A stretch of 64,000 nt of DNA, taken from Flectonema sp. DT1601. Its lineage: Eukaryota; Euglenozoa; Diplonemea; Diplonemida; Diplonemidae. Each line of letters begins with the position of its first letter. Position 1 is the stretch's first letter. The stretch is from assembly GCA_964019425.1 (NCBI GenBank), contig OZ025831.1, forward strand, positions 124,001 through 188,000, written 5' to 3'. The translations under genes were made by a program, and so were the position numbers. The notes under the pieces were generated by a model that worked only from the letters and a program-made list of their open reading frames with translations, ran no database searches and was not told the DNA's origin. Below, piece after piece: positions 38,811-48,600 of the stretch.

Positions 38811-38811
<1 letters not shown>
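38376..38811 (-). mobile_element. SINE B: tRNA-like head plus LINE 3'-UTR tail, copy 1
   Basis: On the minus strand: one head B unit (38811-38724), then, fused without spacer, the last ~330 bp of the LINE A/B 3' UTR (38723-38394) and an A-tail (T's 38376-38393). The fusion point, GGCGGGGCCCC/TATTCTCCTTATAAATT in effect, is the same as in the copy at 51450-51890. Confidence 0.8.
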
Positions 38812-38843
<32 letters not shown>

Positions 38844-39316
38844 GTTACACTCGTCTGTGCTACCAAACTCTTTGTTTTTGTTCTTTTCACTTCTATGTTT
38901 TGTCTTTCTTTAATACTTTCTTTTGATTTAAGTCTGACAAATTGGAAAACACGGGAAACATAGGTAGGCTCCGCCTGAGGACGTAAGAAGAGCGGCAACG
39001 GAAAAATAAATGGTCACGCGTCCTTGAAATTGGACACATGAAGCTAATTCGGTTACCATTCCTACCATCGATAAGGAAAAACAAAGAATCGAGCATATAA
39101 CTAGAGCGGTGGTCAAAGACCACTTGAACAGCCCGAAGGCCTGCCCTCAAGAGAAATTTATAAGGAGAATAGGAGAAGAAGGAGACAGGAGTGTTGGAAG
39201 AGACACTGCGACAACACCGAAGGTGATGTGCAGTTACCCAACCAGGAGATGATTGATAATGATGAAAATACTAAAAATAATAACAAATTGATATTGGCGA
39301 CTACATGTCACCTACT

Positions 39317-42300
39317 TTATTTCCAAAGTCTAAGGTTAGATGTTTGTTCCATCCACCTTATGATCAACGCGAGTGATGGAAGCCACGCCAAAGTGAAGAG
39401 AGCTTCAAGGTTAGGAATTTCGTTGGCAATAATAAGTTCTCGATCGCGATCCCACTTGCCGGTCAGTGTTGAGAAGCCCAGGATTTTGAACCTGGCAGAG
39501 TCGAGTTTGGGAGATTGACATCCCTGCAGCAGGTGAACCTGTGAGGACGGTTCGCCACAAAATGGGCAGTCGATTTTCTTGCGCCAGTTCTGAATTAGCG
39601 GGTGACATCCTGTCCGGAAGTTCGCTATCCGTATCTCGTCGGCTCTTTCCATCCCAGGAGGGTATTTAACGGAACGGCCTCCGATGAGGTGTTTGTAGCA
39701 GGTGTAACCACTCACGTTAAGCAGATCCTTTTTGATGCAGCGCTTAACATGTGATGATCGCGAGAAGTAAGTGCCTTTGACTAGCACAGGTCGGATGTTC
39801 TTGTTGTGCGCTGCTTCCTTTGCAAGCGCGTCAACTTCATCGTGAAACTCGATTCCAATGTGTGAGGGGATGAATTGCAAATGCACTTTCATTTCACACA
39901 TGCGCAGGTATTCTAGTATCTTGAGGGACTCAGTATTCCTCTGTCTGCACCTTCCACCCAGCAGTTCATCCAGAAGGGATTTTGAGTCCGTGAATAGCCT
40001 TACAGATCTCATTGAAGGATCTTTGCTAAACACTGTTCTCAGATGCCTAGCCGCGTTCTTCAGAGCATGTTGTTCAGCCCTGTAGCTGCAGTCAGCTTGA
40101 TAAAGCCTAGACGCGTAAGCAGATCGAAGGCCGCTACGTGACTTGGCAATATGAGCCGCACCGGCCGCGCCGGAAGCAGAGTAGGAGCCATCGCAGTTGA
40201 TTACCATGTCGACAGGAGGCAACGTTCCAATGTACGACATGAATTTTTCTTTGTCCACCGCAGGGTTCGCGGACTTCGGAAATCCGCAGCCGTTGCTAAT
40301 CCTAAGGTTTGTCGGAGATACCCAGGGTTCCATCGAGTCAGGCTGTACAAGGCACTGGCTTTCACGCTGGCTGTCAATGCCAGGAAGGAGGCCAGCCCAG
40401 TAGCTTTGGGTTGAGGCGAGTCTGTTGGTACTAGGTATCCAAGTCATGGCTTTATACCTGTAGTACGCTATCTTGGTTTGCTTTTCAATCTGACGTTTAA
40501 AAGGAAGCATGTCCGCTTCCCACAGTAGAAGTTCTCTCGGTGTGCACCTGCTGCATCCAGTAACCAGCCTGGCAACCTTCCTCAGTTCGAAATCAATACT
40601 ATCAACGCTGTTGCTTATCAACCAACCAAAGCTATCGAGCGCATAAGAGATTCTCGCAGTTACGTAAAGGTTCTTGACCATATTTAGCGTTTTGTAGTCA
40701 AGATCATACGGTTGAAGGCATTGAAGCAGAGATATTCCCTTTTTCAGTTCTTCATGAATCTTAGCCACCTGTTTGTGGAAAGTGAGTCTGTCGTCGATGT
40801 GAACTCCGAGGTATTTCACTGAGTCCACGATTGGCAACAGAAATGCGGTTTTAAATCTGGCTTTCACCACCATCACGTTGTCTTCGAGAACAATATTCCG
40901 CAACATCACGTTGTCAAGTTCGTCTTGCGTTTTGATCGGAGTTCCATTAACCTCGAGAATAGTTTCGCCGCTTTGAAGCATGGGTCTAGAAGAGTTTAAG
41001 TTGATACTCTTTTCAATGTCACTATAGTCCATTTTGATAACGTTTTCCACAACAGATCTGGAAAATAGTAATTCGCGATTGCAGGTGTCGTTGAGAATCG
41101 TATCCTTCGTACGGACTTTCATCTTAAGAGCACAGGTCTTTGAGACCGACAGGGCCATGTCGTTGTCAGAACACCATTGATCCACTTTATCAAGTATTAT
41201 TTGAGCATTTGAAAGAGCTTCTTCCATGTTATGTCCAGATACTACACATGCTGTATCATCCGCATACAGAGCAGACGTCGTTGTTTCTTTCTCCAGTTCC
41301 AAAATCTTGCAGAGGTCATCAACGTAGATAAGATAGAGAAGAGGACCCAGGATCGATCCCTGTGGAACCCCCTTAGCCAGAGTACGGAATTCGCTAAGAT
41401 AACCATTCGCTTCAACTCTAACCTTCCTGTTTGTAAGAAAGTCTGTGATCCATCTGATAATAACATTCGGAACACCCATCTTTACCAATTTTAATAAAAG
41501 TATCTTATGGTTGATCCTGTCAAACGCAGCAGTAAAATCAAACGATAAGAACACCGATCTCTTTCTCTTCATGTGCATCCTTACGACGGCATCTACCAAA
41601 ACGGTGATCTGTTCGCAGGTATTTCTCCCCCTTCTGAATCCAGCCTGTAGTGGGCTGAGTGACGAATGTTTAGTGAGCCAGTGCATGAGTCGGTCATACA
41701 CGAGCCTCTCCGCAAGTTTCCCAACAACCGATGTGAGCGTAATGGGTCTGAAACTCTTCAGTTCATTTCGAGGTTTTCCAGCCTTGAACATGGGCTTGAT
41801 TAAACCTTGTTTCCACTGGTACGGTACTTTTGAAGTCTTCCAGGAAGTGTTAATAATTCTCAAGAGATATTCCACTGTTGCCGGAGTGAAGTTTTTGATC
41901 ATCTCATTGTGAACTCCATCAGGTCCTGCAGCCTTGCGGGTCTTCAGGTTCTTAATCGCAGCTTTAATTTCAGCCATTGTGAAATCACAGCAAATATCCA
42001 TTTCATTATCACCTTCTGAGAGTGCGGGGGCCTCTAGCGATAATATTTCCGATTTCGAGACAAACAGGTCCAAGAATGCTGATGGGAGATCGCAGTCAGA
42101 GATGTTGTTGACACTGATATCTTTACCAGCATCTTGCTGCAGTTCTTTGATCTTCTTAAACGCAAAGGCAAAGTTGTTACCCTTGTCAAGTTGATCACGT
42201 AGGTGGACACCCTTCGATTTGGTGGAATCTGGAGTTGACGTCTTCCACTTTCGTCTCCGTTTCCCTTTGAAAAGGACACGTCGACGAATGAATTTAGCCG

Positions 42301-43228
42301 CTACTTCATGCAGTATGTTGTTAAAGAGCTTAGCATTCGCAGTTGCATCGTTGGAGAGTTTCGATTTTCTAATTCTCTTATCGAGCATATTTCCAAAGCA
42401 GTTCCAGTCCGTAGACTTGAAGTCCCACACTACGCGTTTCTTAGAACCTATCGTGGCACGTGTAAGTTGACACATGGGATCCAGTACGGTGTAGAGAGGT
42501 CGGTGATCAGATCCATGTTTATTATCTTCTCTAATTACAGAGAATTCTTCCAGAATCATCGAGTTTTGAAAAAATACTACGTCCGGCGAGGTACCGCCCC
42601 CCGGGATATTAGGAAAAGGCCTTGTGATTGACCCCATCTTGTTGGCTACCAGTAGATCATTGTGTGCTGCCCATTCATGTAGAGTAGAACCTGCTGGCGT
42701 CGATTTTGATGACCACACCGGATGATGGGCATTAAAGTCACCCGCGACGATTGCTTTCGTTGAGACTGGAAGATCTGACTTTCTGATCTTGCATCCCGGG
42801 GGAGCATAAATATTTAAGATGTCAATCTTTCCACCTATGTTGACCTTTACAACTTCAACATCATTTAAGTGAGGCGGAAGTACGATATCAGAACGCTGCT
42901 GAGTGTGGCATTTCTTCACCATAGTAATAACCCCACCACCCCGTGTTGCCCTATCATTCCGATAGGTAAAATAATCCGTGTGTGAGACTACATCTTTTGT
43001 CCAAGTTTCTTGCAGGCACAGTACGTCAGGCGCATAGGCATTGAGCAGCTTGTGTATGTAGGCACCTTTGTTCCCCATTGATCGACAGTTCCAGCTTAGT
43101 AGTGATATGAGGGAGTCGTCAGGGCCAGGGTTGCGTTCGACATCGCCTGCCTGAAGCAGCAGTTCACGAGCCGTATTCTTTTCTGTGAGTGAGTTGGTCG
43201 GATTTAAATCATCGTCATCTTCATCTAG
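39317..43228 (-). CDS. LINE B ORF2: 2A peptide - EEP endonuclease - RT - RNase H - CCHC
   Basis: 1303 codons from the base after the ORF1 UGA to the stop at 39317. The entry is UGA-CUA-GAU; the frame then reads an acidic stretch and LLLQAGDVERNPG|P, a 2A peptide identical at its core to that of family A, then LLSWNCRS and the EEP nuclease (LQETW; GDFNAHH; SDHRPLY), RT (GPDGVHNEM; PQGSILGPLLYLIYVDD; YADD encoded near 41260), RNase H (CDGS; AEQHAL; TDSKSLLDEL; HDEVDALAKE) and a CCHC finger (CPFC...H...C). The first ATG in frame (43078) lies inside the endonuclease, after its first strand, so initiation there would lose the catalytic Asn; translation from upstream ORF1 is more likely. All catalytic motifs are present. 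Confidence 0.88.
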   Translation of the reverse strand, partial: LDEDDDDLNPTNSLTEKNTARELLLQAGDVERNPGPDDSLISLLSWNCRSMGNKGAYIHKLLNAYAPDVLCLQETWTKDVVSHTDYFTYRNDRATRGGGVITMVKKCHTQQRSDIVLPPHLNDVEVVKVNIGGKIDILNIYAPPGCKIRKSDLPVSTKAIVAGDFNAHHPVWSSKSTPAGSTLHEWAAHNDLLVANKMGSITRPFPNIPGGGTSPDVVFFQNSMILEEFSVIREDNKHGSDHRPLYTVLDPMCQLTRATIGSKKRVVWDFKSTDWNCFGNMLDKRIRKSKLSNDATANAKLFNNILHEVAAKFIRRRVLFKGKRRRKWKTSTPDSTKSKGVHLRDQLDKGNNFAFAFKKIKELQQDAGKDISVNNISDCDLPSAFLDLFVSKSEILSLEAPALSEGDNEMDICCDFTMAEIKAAIKNLKTRKAAGPDGVHNEMIKNFTPATVEYLLRIINTSWKTSKVPYQWKQGLIKPMFKAGKPRNELKSFRPITLTSVVGKLAERLVYDRLMHWLTKHSSLSPLQAGFRRGRNTCEQITVLVDAVVRMHMKRKRSVFLSFDFTAAFDRINHKILLLKLVKMGVPNVIIRWITDFLTNRKVRVEANGYLSEFRTLAKGVPQGSILGPLLYLIYVDDLCKILELEKETTTSALYADDTACVVSGHNMEEALSNAQIILDKVDQWCSDNDMALSVSKTCALKMKVRTKDTILNDTCNRELLFSRSVVENVIKMDYSDIEKSINLNSSRPMLQSGETILEVNGTPIKTQDELDNVMLRNIVLEDNVMVVKARFKTAFLLPIVDSVKYLGVHIDDRLTFHKQVAKIHEELKKGISLLQCLQPYDLDYKTLNMVKNLYVTARISYALDSFGWLISNSVDSIDFELRKVARLVTGCSRCTPRELLLWEADMLPFKRQIEKQTKIAYYRYKAMTWIPSTNRLASTQSYWAGLLPGIDSQRESQCLVQPDSMEPWVSPTNLRISNGCGFPKSANPAVDKEKFMSYIGTLPPVDMVINCDGSYSASGAAGAAHIAKSRSGLRSAYASRLYQADCSYRAEQHALKNAARHLRTVFSKDPSMRSVRLFTDSKSLLDELLGGRCRQRNTESLKILEYLRMCEMKVHLQFIPSHIGIEFHDEVDALAKEAAHNKNIRPVLVKGTYFSRSSHVKRCIKKDLLNVSGYTCYKHLIGGRSVKYPPGMERADEIRIANFRTGCHPLIQNWRKKIDCPFCGEPSSQVHLLQGCQSPKLDSARFKILGFSTLTGKWDRDRELIIANEIPNLEALFTLAWLPSLALIIRWMEQTSNLRLWK

Positions 43229-43231
43229 TCA
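43126..43231 (-). promoter_or_regulatory. Recoding region: UGA-CUA-G readthrough motif plus 2A peptide
   Basis: The ORF1 stop is TGA at 43229-43231, followed directly by CTAGAT. UGA CUA G is the best-known leaky stop context (alphaviruses, several animal genes). GDVERNPGP is encoded in the same frame about 85 nt later. The arrangement predicts low-level readthrough followed by release of ORF2 by StopGo. Confidence 0.72.
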
Positions 43232-44878
43232 GTTGAGGTCAAAATCCGAGTCATCATCTTCCATTTCAACATCGCCGTTCTTATCACCTTCTTGTTTAAC
43301 AGCAGATTCAGTGGGTGGTGGAGCTGATGCTGGTGTGGGTGCTGGCGCTGGTGTCGGTGCTGCTGCCGTCTGATGTGGTAGCTGAGTTGGTTGTTGTGGT
43401 TGAGGAGCTGTCTTCTGTCTCTTCAGGGTTCCTGTCAGTTTTTGAGCCGCGTCGCCTGGGTTGTAGGTTGGGCCTAGCGGTTTTCTGTCACTTTTCTTAA
43501 CTTCCTTGTTTATCACAAGGTACTCATTGGTGCCTATGCTCACGAAGTTGGGAGGCTGCGTGTTTGAAATCGCCACAATCGTAGTGCTTCCACCTTTGTT
43601 AAACGATGCGACCACTGTGTGCTCCCAGTTGTGAGAGGACTTCATAAAGTCGCTGATCTGCGCTGTTGAGAATTTCCGTATCGCCATTGATTTTATAATG
43701 TACCTGTCACCGGAAGGCAGTGCAGGTTTGAGTGACGCGCTTAACTTAATACGCACTTCAGTGTTGCAGTCGGGATGAACTCGGAGTCCATAACAGGTTT
43801 TGAACTTACACAGGTAGAATTTACCTTCGAAACCTTCCAGTATTGATGTCTTGGACTTTGCTGCCAAGAATCCAAGATCGTTATTGAATTGAAGAGTTGG
43901 CCAGACATCGCTTCCATTTGACCAGCTCGGGTTTCTGACAAATACATTCTTAGGTTTGTCGGTCTCCGGGTCGTTATTGTTAAACTCCAGAATCTTGTGT
44001 ACTTGGTTTCTGGGAATTCTAATAGCCATTGAGGAATGTGAATCATTTCGTTTGTAACTGAAAGGGGCTGCATTAATCTTTTTCTTTTTTAGCAGTTCCT
44101 TTGTTTTGATTGTTAGATCTTTTTCACTTGATTTGCCCCAATCCTGAACAAACAAGACGGGGTCGGGTGTCGGATGTTGAATTTCGGATGTGGCTTTGGA
44201 AAAATCTTCACCACAGATATGCGTGTAGAAGACTCGTCTGATTTCGCAGACACCACCCTTTTTGATCACCGGTATGGCGACAGGCACCGTGCTTTTGGTT
44301 AGCGGTACTTTGCTGATTGCAGCCCATCGACCACTCTTCTTTGTCTGACGGAGAGCTTCCCAGTCCTGTTTAGAGCGTACTAAAACAAGACCCGATGCGA
44401 GATTGTTGGTAGCATTCGCTGCTACGTCATAGTTGATTGTAGACACAGTGCCCGCCCACGCGCCGTGTACATGCCATTCCGGGTAGCTTGCTTTAGCATT
44501 TCCCTTTGTGGTTTGTTTAGTCGATGTTGATGATGGTACAGGCAGCGGAAACGAAAAGGTTGATTGTTTAGGTGCCGATGTTGTCTGTTGATTAGAAGCT
44601 GTAGACGCCTCTGTTGTCGGTTGATTGCTGCCTGCGGTTGGGGCCGTCGCTTCGGTTGCCGTCGCGGTCGCATCCGTCCCACCACCCACTTCGGGAGTGT
44701 CCGGTCTTCTTCTTTTCATCTCAGGGTTCCCACCTTCCGACCCCGTCACGAACTGGATAACCTCCATCAGGAGATTCGCCACTCTTTTCTCTTTCTCATA
44801 CTCGGGGATCCCATCATCTCCCACCATCTTCAGGAGGTTCATAGCCTCCGATACTAACCTCCTCAGGTTGTCTCTCAT
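43229..44878 (-). CDS. LINE B ORF1 protein (unknown fold)
   Basis: 549 aa from the ATG at 44876-44878. It has a helical N-terminus (DNLRRLVSEAMNLLKMVG), a long Thr/Ala/Gln-rich linker, then the globular part shared with family A (WHVHGAWAG; CEIRRVFYTHICGEDF; PDPVLFVQDW; HSSMAIRIPRNQVHKILEFNN; FVRNPSWSNG; FYLCKFKTCYGLRVHP; RYIIKSMAIRKFSTAQISDFM; EYLVINKEV) and a Pro/Ala-rich, then acidic C-terminus. The conserved pattern of the globular part between two diverged families shows purifying selection. The presumed role is ribonucleoprotein formation; no known domain is recognised. Confidence 0.8.
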   Translation of the reverse strand: MRDNLRRLVSEAMNLLKMVGDDGIPEYEKEKRVANLLMEVIQFVTGSEGGNPEMKRRRPDTPEVGGGTDATATATEATAPTAGSNQPTTEASTASNQQTTSAPKQSTFSFPLPVPSSTSTKQTTKGNAKASYPEWHVHGAWAGTVSTINYDVAANATNNLASGLVLVRSKQDWEALRQTKKSGRWAAISKVPLTKSTVPVAIPVIKKGGVCEIRRVFYTHICGEDFSKATSEIQHPTPDPVLFVQDWGKSSEKDLTIKTKELLKKKKINAAPFSYKRNDSHSSMAIRIPRNQVHKILEFNNNDPETDKPKNVFVRNPSWSNGSDVWPTLQFNNDLGFLAAKSKTSILEGFEGKFYLCKFKTCYGLRVHPDCNTEVRIKLSASLKPALPSGDRYIIKSMAIRKFSTAQISDFMKSSHNWEHTVVASFNKGGSTTIVAISNTQPPNFVSIGTNEYLVINKEVKKSDRKPLGPTYNPGDAAQKLTGTLKRQKTAPQPQQPTQLPHQTAAAPTPAPAPTPASAPPPTESAVKQEGDKNGDVEMEDDDSDFDLN

Positions 44879-44955
44879 AATTGCTTTTCCTGTGAAACGT
44901 ACCCACTGATTCTTACCAATATTTGGTTGCGAAATCAATAAAGTACAGAAAGTAC

Positions 44956-44998
<43 letters not shown>

Positions 44999-45631
44999 CG
45001 CCGAAGCGAAGATGCCGGGAAGAAACCACATGCTAGTACAGTTCTTTTACTTTTCTTTGTCTGCTGGAATTCTATCTGAGAAAACCGGTAGTCTTTAAAA
45101 TTGTAAGCCAAGTACAAGTTGCCTCCTGACGGGTATATTGTGGGTAGTTCGAAAACGTTGCTCTCCAAAATATAACAAGACTCTACTCCACCCGCGTCAG
45201 GCGCATCTCTTGTCTTAGCCCTAGCATGCTACGTTGGAACATTGTCACCAGCCCGGTGGACCAAGTTGTAATTATTGCCCCTGGTTTACTCATCACTCTT
45301 CCGTGTGACGGCGGTTATTCCCTAATAACCTGTTGTATGCTTTACCTAAGTCTTTTACTTTTTTCTTCTTCGCACGCTGTCGGTTTCCACCTTCGACGCA
45401 GTCAATCTTGTTCCGCCTTGGTTGTTTTTGGAAGAGCTAAGCTAAGTGGCAAGGTTTCACTAACAGATCGACTTTTTGTCAGCATCTCAGGCTTCTTTTT
45501 GCCGAGGACGTGCGGCTTTCTTTGAGGTCTCACAGTGACACTTTTAAAAGAAATTATCTATTCCGGTGGGTATAAAGGGGGGGGGTGGGGGAGGAGGAGG
45601 GGGAGGGGACGTGTGAGTACACCCACAGATC

Positions 45632-48600
45632 TCAGCAGTCGTCTTTAAGTCTCTTCCCCGGACTCAGGTTGGTCTTCTCTGAGTCCGCGGAACTGTATGG
45701 CGATATCTTCTTCTTTGTCTTCTCGTTCGAGGATGGGCACGACCTCGTCCTCCTGTGTCTTGGTGTACTGTCTGGGTGATCCAAGGCTCTGGAGGCGGTC
45801 TCCACTCCGGCGGTCCAACATCTTCGACAGGTCGTTATCTGGCACTTCGTGCATCTGCTCCTGAACCATTTCCGTTGCAACAATCTATGGCAGAAGTCGC
45901 ATTTGACCCTTGGTCCCTTTTGCAACGGCGGTGCATGGTCACATGTCGGTCGGGTATCTTCGGTATCGTTTGTGGAGACATCGGAGCTACTTGTCCCCGT
46001 CCGGGGTGGGCTGCTCCTTGCTCTTCTGGTCTTCGGTGTCGGATCTTCTGTAGAGCTGTTATGGCTGTCGAGGTCTAGCGTTCTGGCCACAGGGGGAGTG
46101 TGGGTCTCCTTGTCGTATGCTTGTAACTGCGATGACGGGCTGGACAAGTCGCGTTCCTCCTTGGTGAGGATGTCTACTGGTTCTTCAGAGGTGTCACACA
46201 CTTCATTGTCGAGGGCGTCCGCTAGTTCTCCGGAGGCATCCTGTTCTATTTCGGTAAGGATGTCTGCTGGTTGTTCGGCGGTATCGCGCACTTCTTCGGC
46301 GAGGGTGTCTGCTAGTTCTCCGGCGGCATCATGTTCTACTACGGTAAGAATATCCGCTGGTTCTTCGGAGGCATCGCGTACTTCCCCGGTGAGGGTGTCT
46401 GTCTGATCTCCAGGGGCATCATATACTTCTTCCTTGAGGGTGTTTACTGTATCTTCGGAGGCATCGTGTTCACCTTTCTCCGGCGGGTCTATGGTTGCAA
46501 CTATCGTCCTTAGACTGGCTGACGGCAGGGGACTGCCTTCGGTGGGCAAATCTGTCGGTCTAGTGACTGGTGTGGCGCTGGCCGTGGCATCTTCCAATTC
46601 CTGACTTGCATTCGGCGGTGGGATGTCGGTTTCCTTTGGCTCCGGCTTACTCTGGCCGACATTGGTTGTAACTGCAGTTTCAACAGGTGAGGCGGTCGGC
46701 GCTACATTTTCTATCTCCGTCGTGACCGTCGGGTTCCGTTGGTTATCTACTAGTGGGGGGCCTTCTGAAGTCACTGAGTCTTCTCGGGCCACTTCAGGTG
46801 CGGACGTCTTCGGCTTCTTCACTGATACAGGCTCGTCTTGCGAATCTGAGCCAGGGGACCACTGCTTCTTGCTCCTCGGACTGGCCGATGGCGTTGGGCT
46901 TCTATCGGGGTCGGCTATGGCGGGCGGTGGATGGTCTGCCTCAGCCTTTGGTTTTTTGACCGAGGCAGACTCTCCCTGCGAATCGGAATCTGGGGATCTC
47001 GGTTTCTTGGTTAACCGTAATCCCAGCTCCCCTTCCAGTTCTGAGGTACGTCTCAACACGTCCATCAGCGAGCAGTAATCTCGAGAGGACACCTCTTCCG
47101 CCTTGAACTGCGCACAGTTGTTGGCGACGTTTGGTGTGTTGAGGAAGCTCCATGTGTCCGGCACAGCCCCCGCCAGTCCCGTCCGTGTTGTCGCACTCCA
47201 CGTGTTCATATTTCCTCTGCAACTCCAGGTGGCATTTCTATCCTGTTGACTCATCTTCTGTATCCCCTTGAGGGCAGCATAGTAGGAGGCTAGCCCGAGG
47301 TCTGCAGTATCGAGCGTCGCACCCCAGCTGGCCGTCAACTTGTGCAGTTGCGTGTCCAACAGGCAGGCGGCCGCCCCCGTCCTCCCAGTGTTCAAGTTCC
47401 TATGACTGGCAAAGAATAGGCACATGCGAGGCGAGTCCTGTTGAGGTCCCCCTGCCATGTGGTCCCACCAGTATAGAGAGGCTTCCAATCGCGAGTTGAA
47501 GGCCTTGTACCGGCTTCTGGTGAACTCGTTTACCATCGAGCTCGCTTCGCGCCAGCAGTCGTACAGACCGGACTTTCGGCCCCTGACTACTGCGTACCAT
47601 TTGCTGCCCGGCGGTGGAGCGACTTTGGTATCCCCTGATGGTGGGTTGTACCTCTCGACAAATCGCTGGGCCGACTCGCGGAGGACGAATCTTTGGTGGA
47701 CGGCGCCTCTGTATTTGTGCACCTCCCTCTTCGTTTCCTCCCACGTGGTATAGACTCCCGGGGATCTGCCTTCGGCGACTCCGTAGAAGAAAGATGGCTT
47801 CCTGTTGGAGGGTGCTAAAATCCGTCTTGGATCCTGGGTGGAGGAGGGTAGCTGCTCTCGTCTCAGGTACAGGGCGACGCAGGGCTTTACTTGTGTGACC
47901 TTCGACGTGTAGATTCCCTCGGCAGAATCGTCTTGTTTCAGCCATCCCCCCCTTCCATTTGTCGTATACGACACATAGTGCCCCGAGACCTCGTTAAATC
48001 TGACGTGTTGGATCATTCCAGTCAGGGTGTAGAGGCGGCTCGATGCGTCTATGAAGGATTCTGGAAGGGTGACTTCATCGGGTTTAGTATCTCCGAAATG
48101 TCCCTCTTTGAACCCAAGGAACAGCGAACGGGCTGGCTCGTCTACCGATGTAACGATCTCCGCTGAGCACGATTTACAACTCGGGCAGGTGAAGTCTGTC
48201 GGGCTTGTCGTCGTTTCGTCAAGGGCAGAAGCTGTCTTTTGGTCAGGTTCCAGTCTGAGGATGGGCGTTCTATACCGTACCGTGTGTATGTCCTCGCAGA
48301 CTTGACACGTGCGGATTTGCGTTACCGTGGACACGAAGTCGACTGGTGGAGCTCCCGCCTCAACGATTGCTTCGAGCAGCTCTGACAGTGCATGTTCGGC
48401 TTCTGATTGTCCCGGACCGCAGCGTGGTTTCATCCATTCCCATATCTTCTTCGCTGCCAAAACAGACCCCGATCGCTTCAGCTCCCTCAGGGTGCATAAG
48501 ACACAGTCTGCTGAGTGTTCCGGCAATTTGTTGCATTCCGGAAGAGGCATGCCCTTGCATAGGCACTGCAGCGCTGCGTTCATGTAGCAGGAATCCCCGA

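Larger units (their letters stand above)
38812..44957 (-). mobile_element. APE-type LINE, family B, full length
   Basis: On the minus strand: two CTGTACTTT units at the 5' end (44957-44937), ORF1 (44878-43229), UGA, ORF2 in the same frame (43228-39317), 3' UTR (39316-38843) and a 31-nt tail (T's 38812-38842). The organisation is identical to family A, but the proteins differ at roughly every third residue while the 3' UTRs are nearly the same. Confidence 0.87.
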
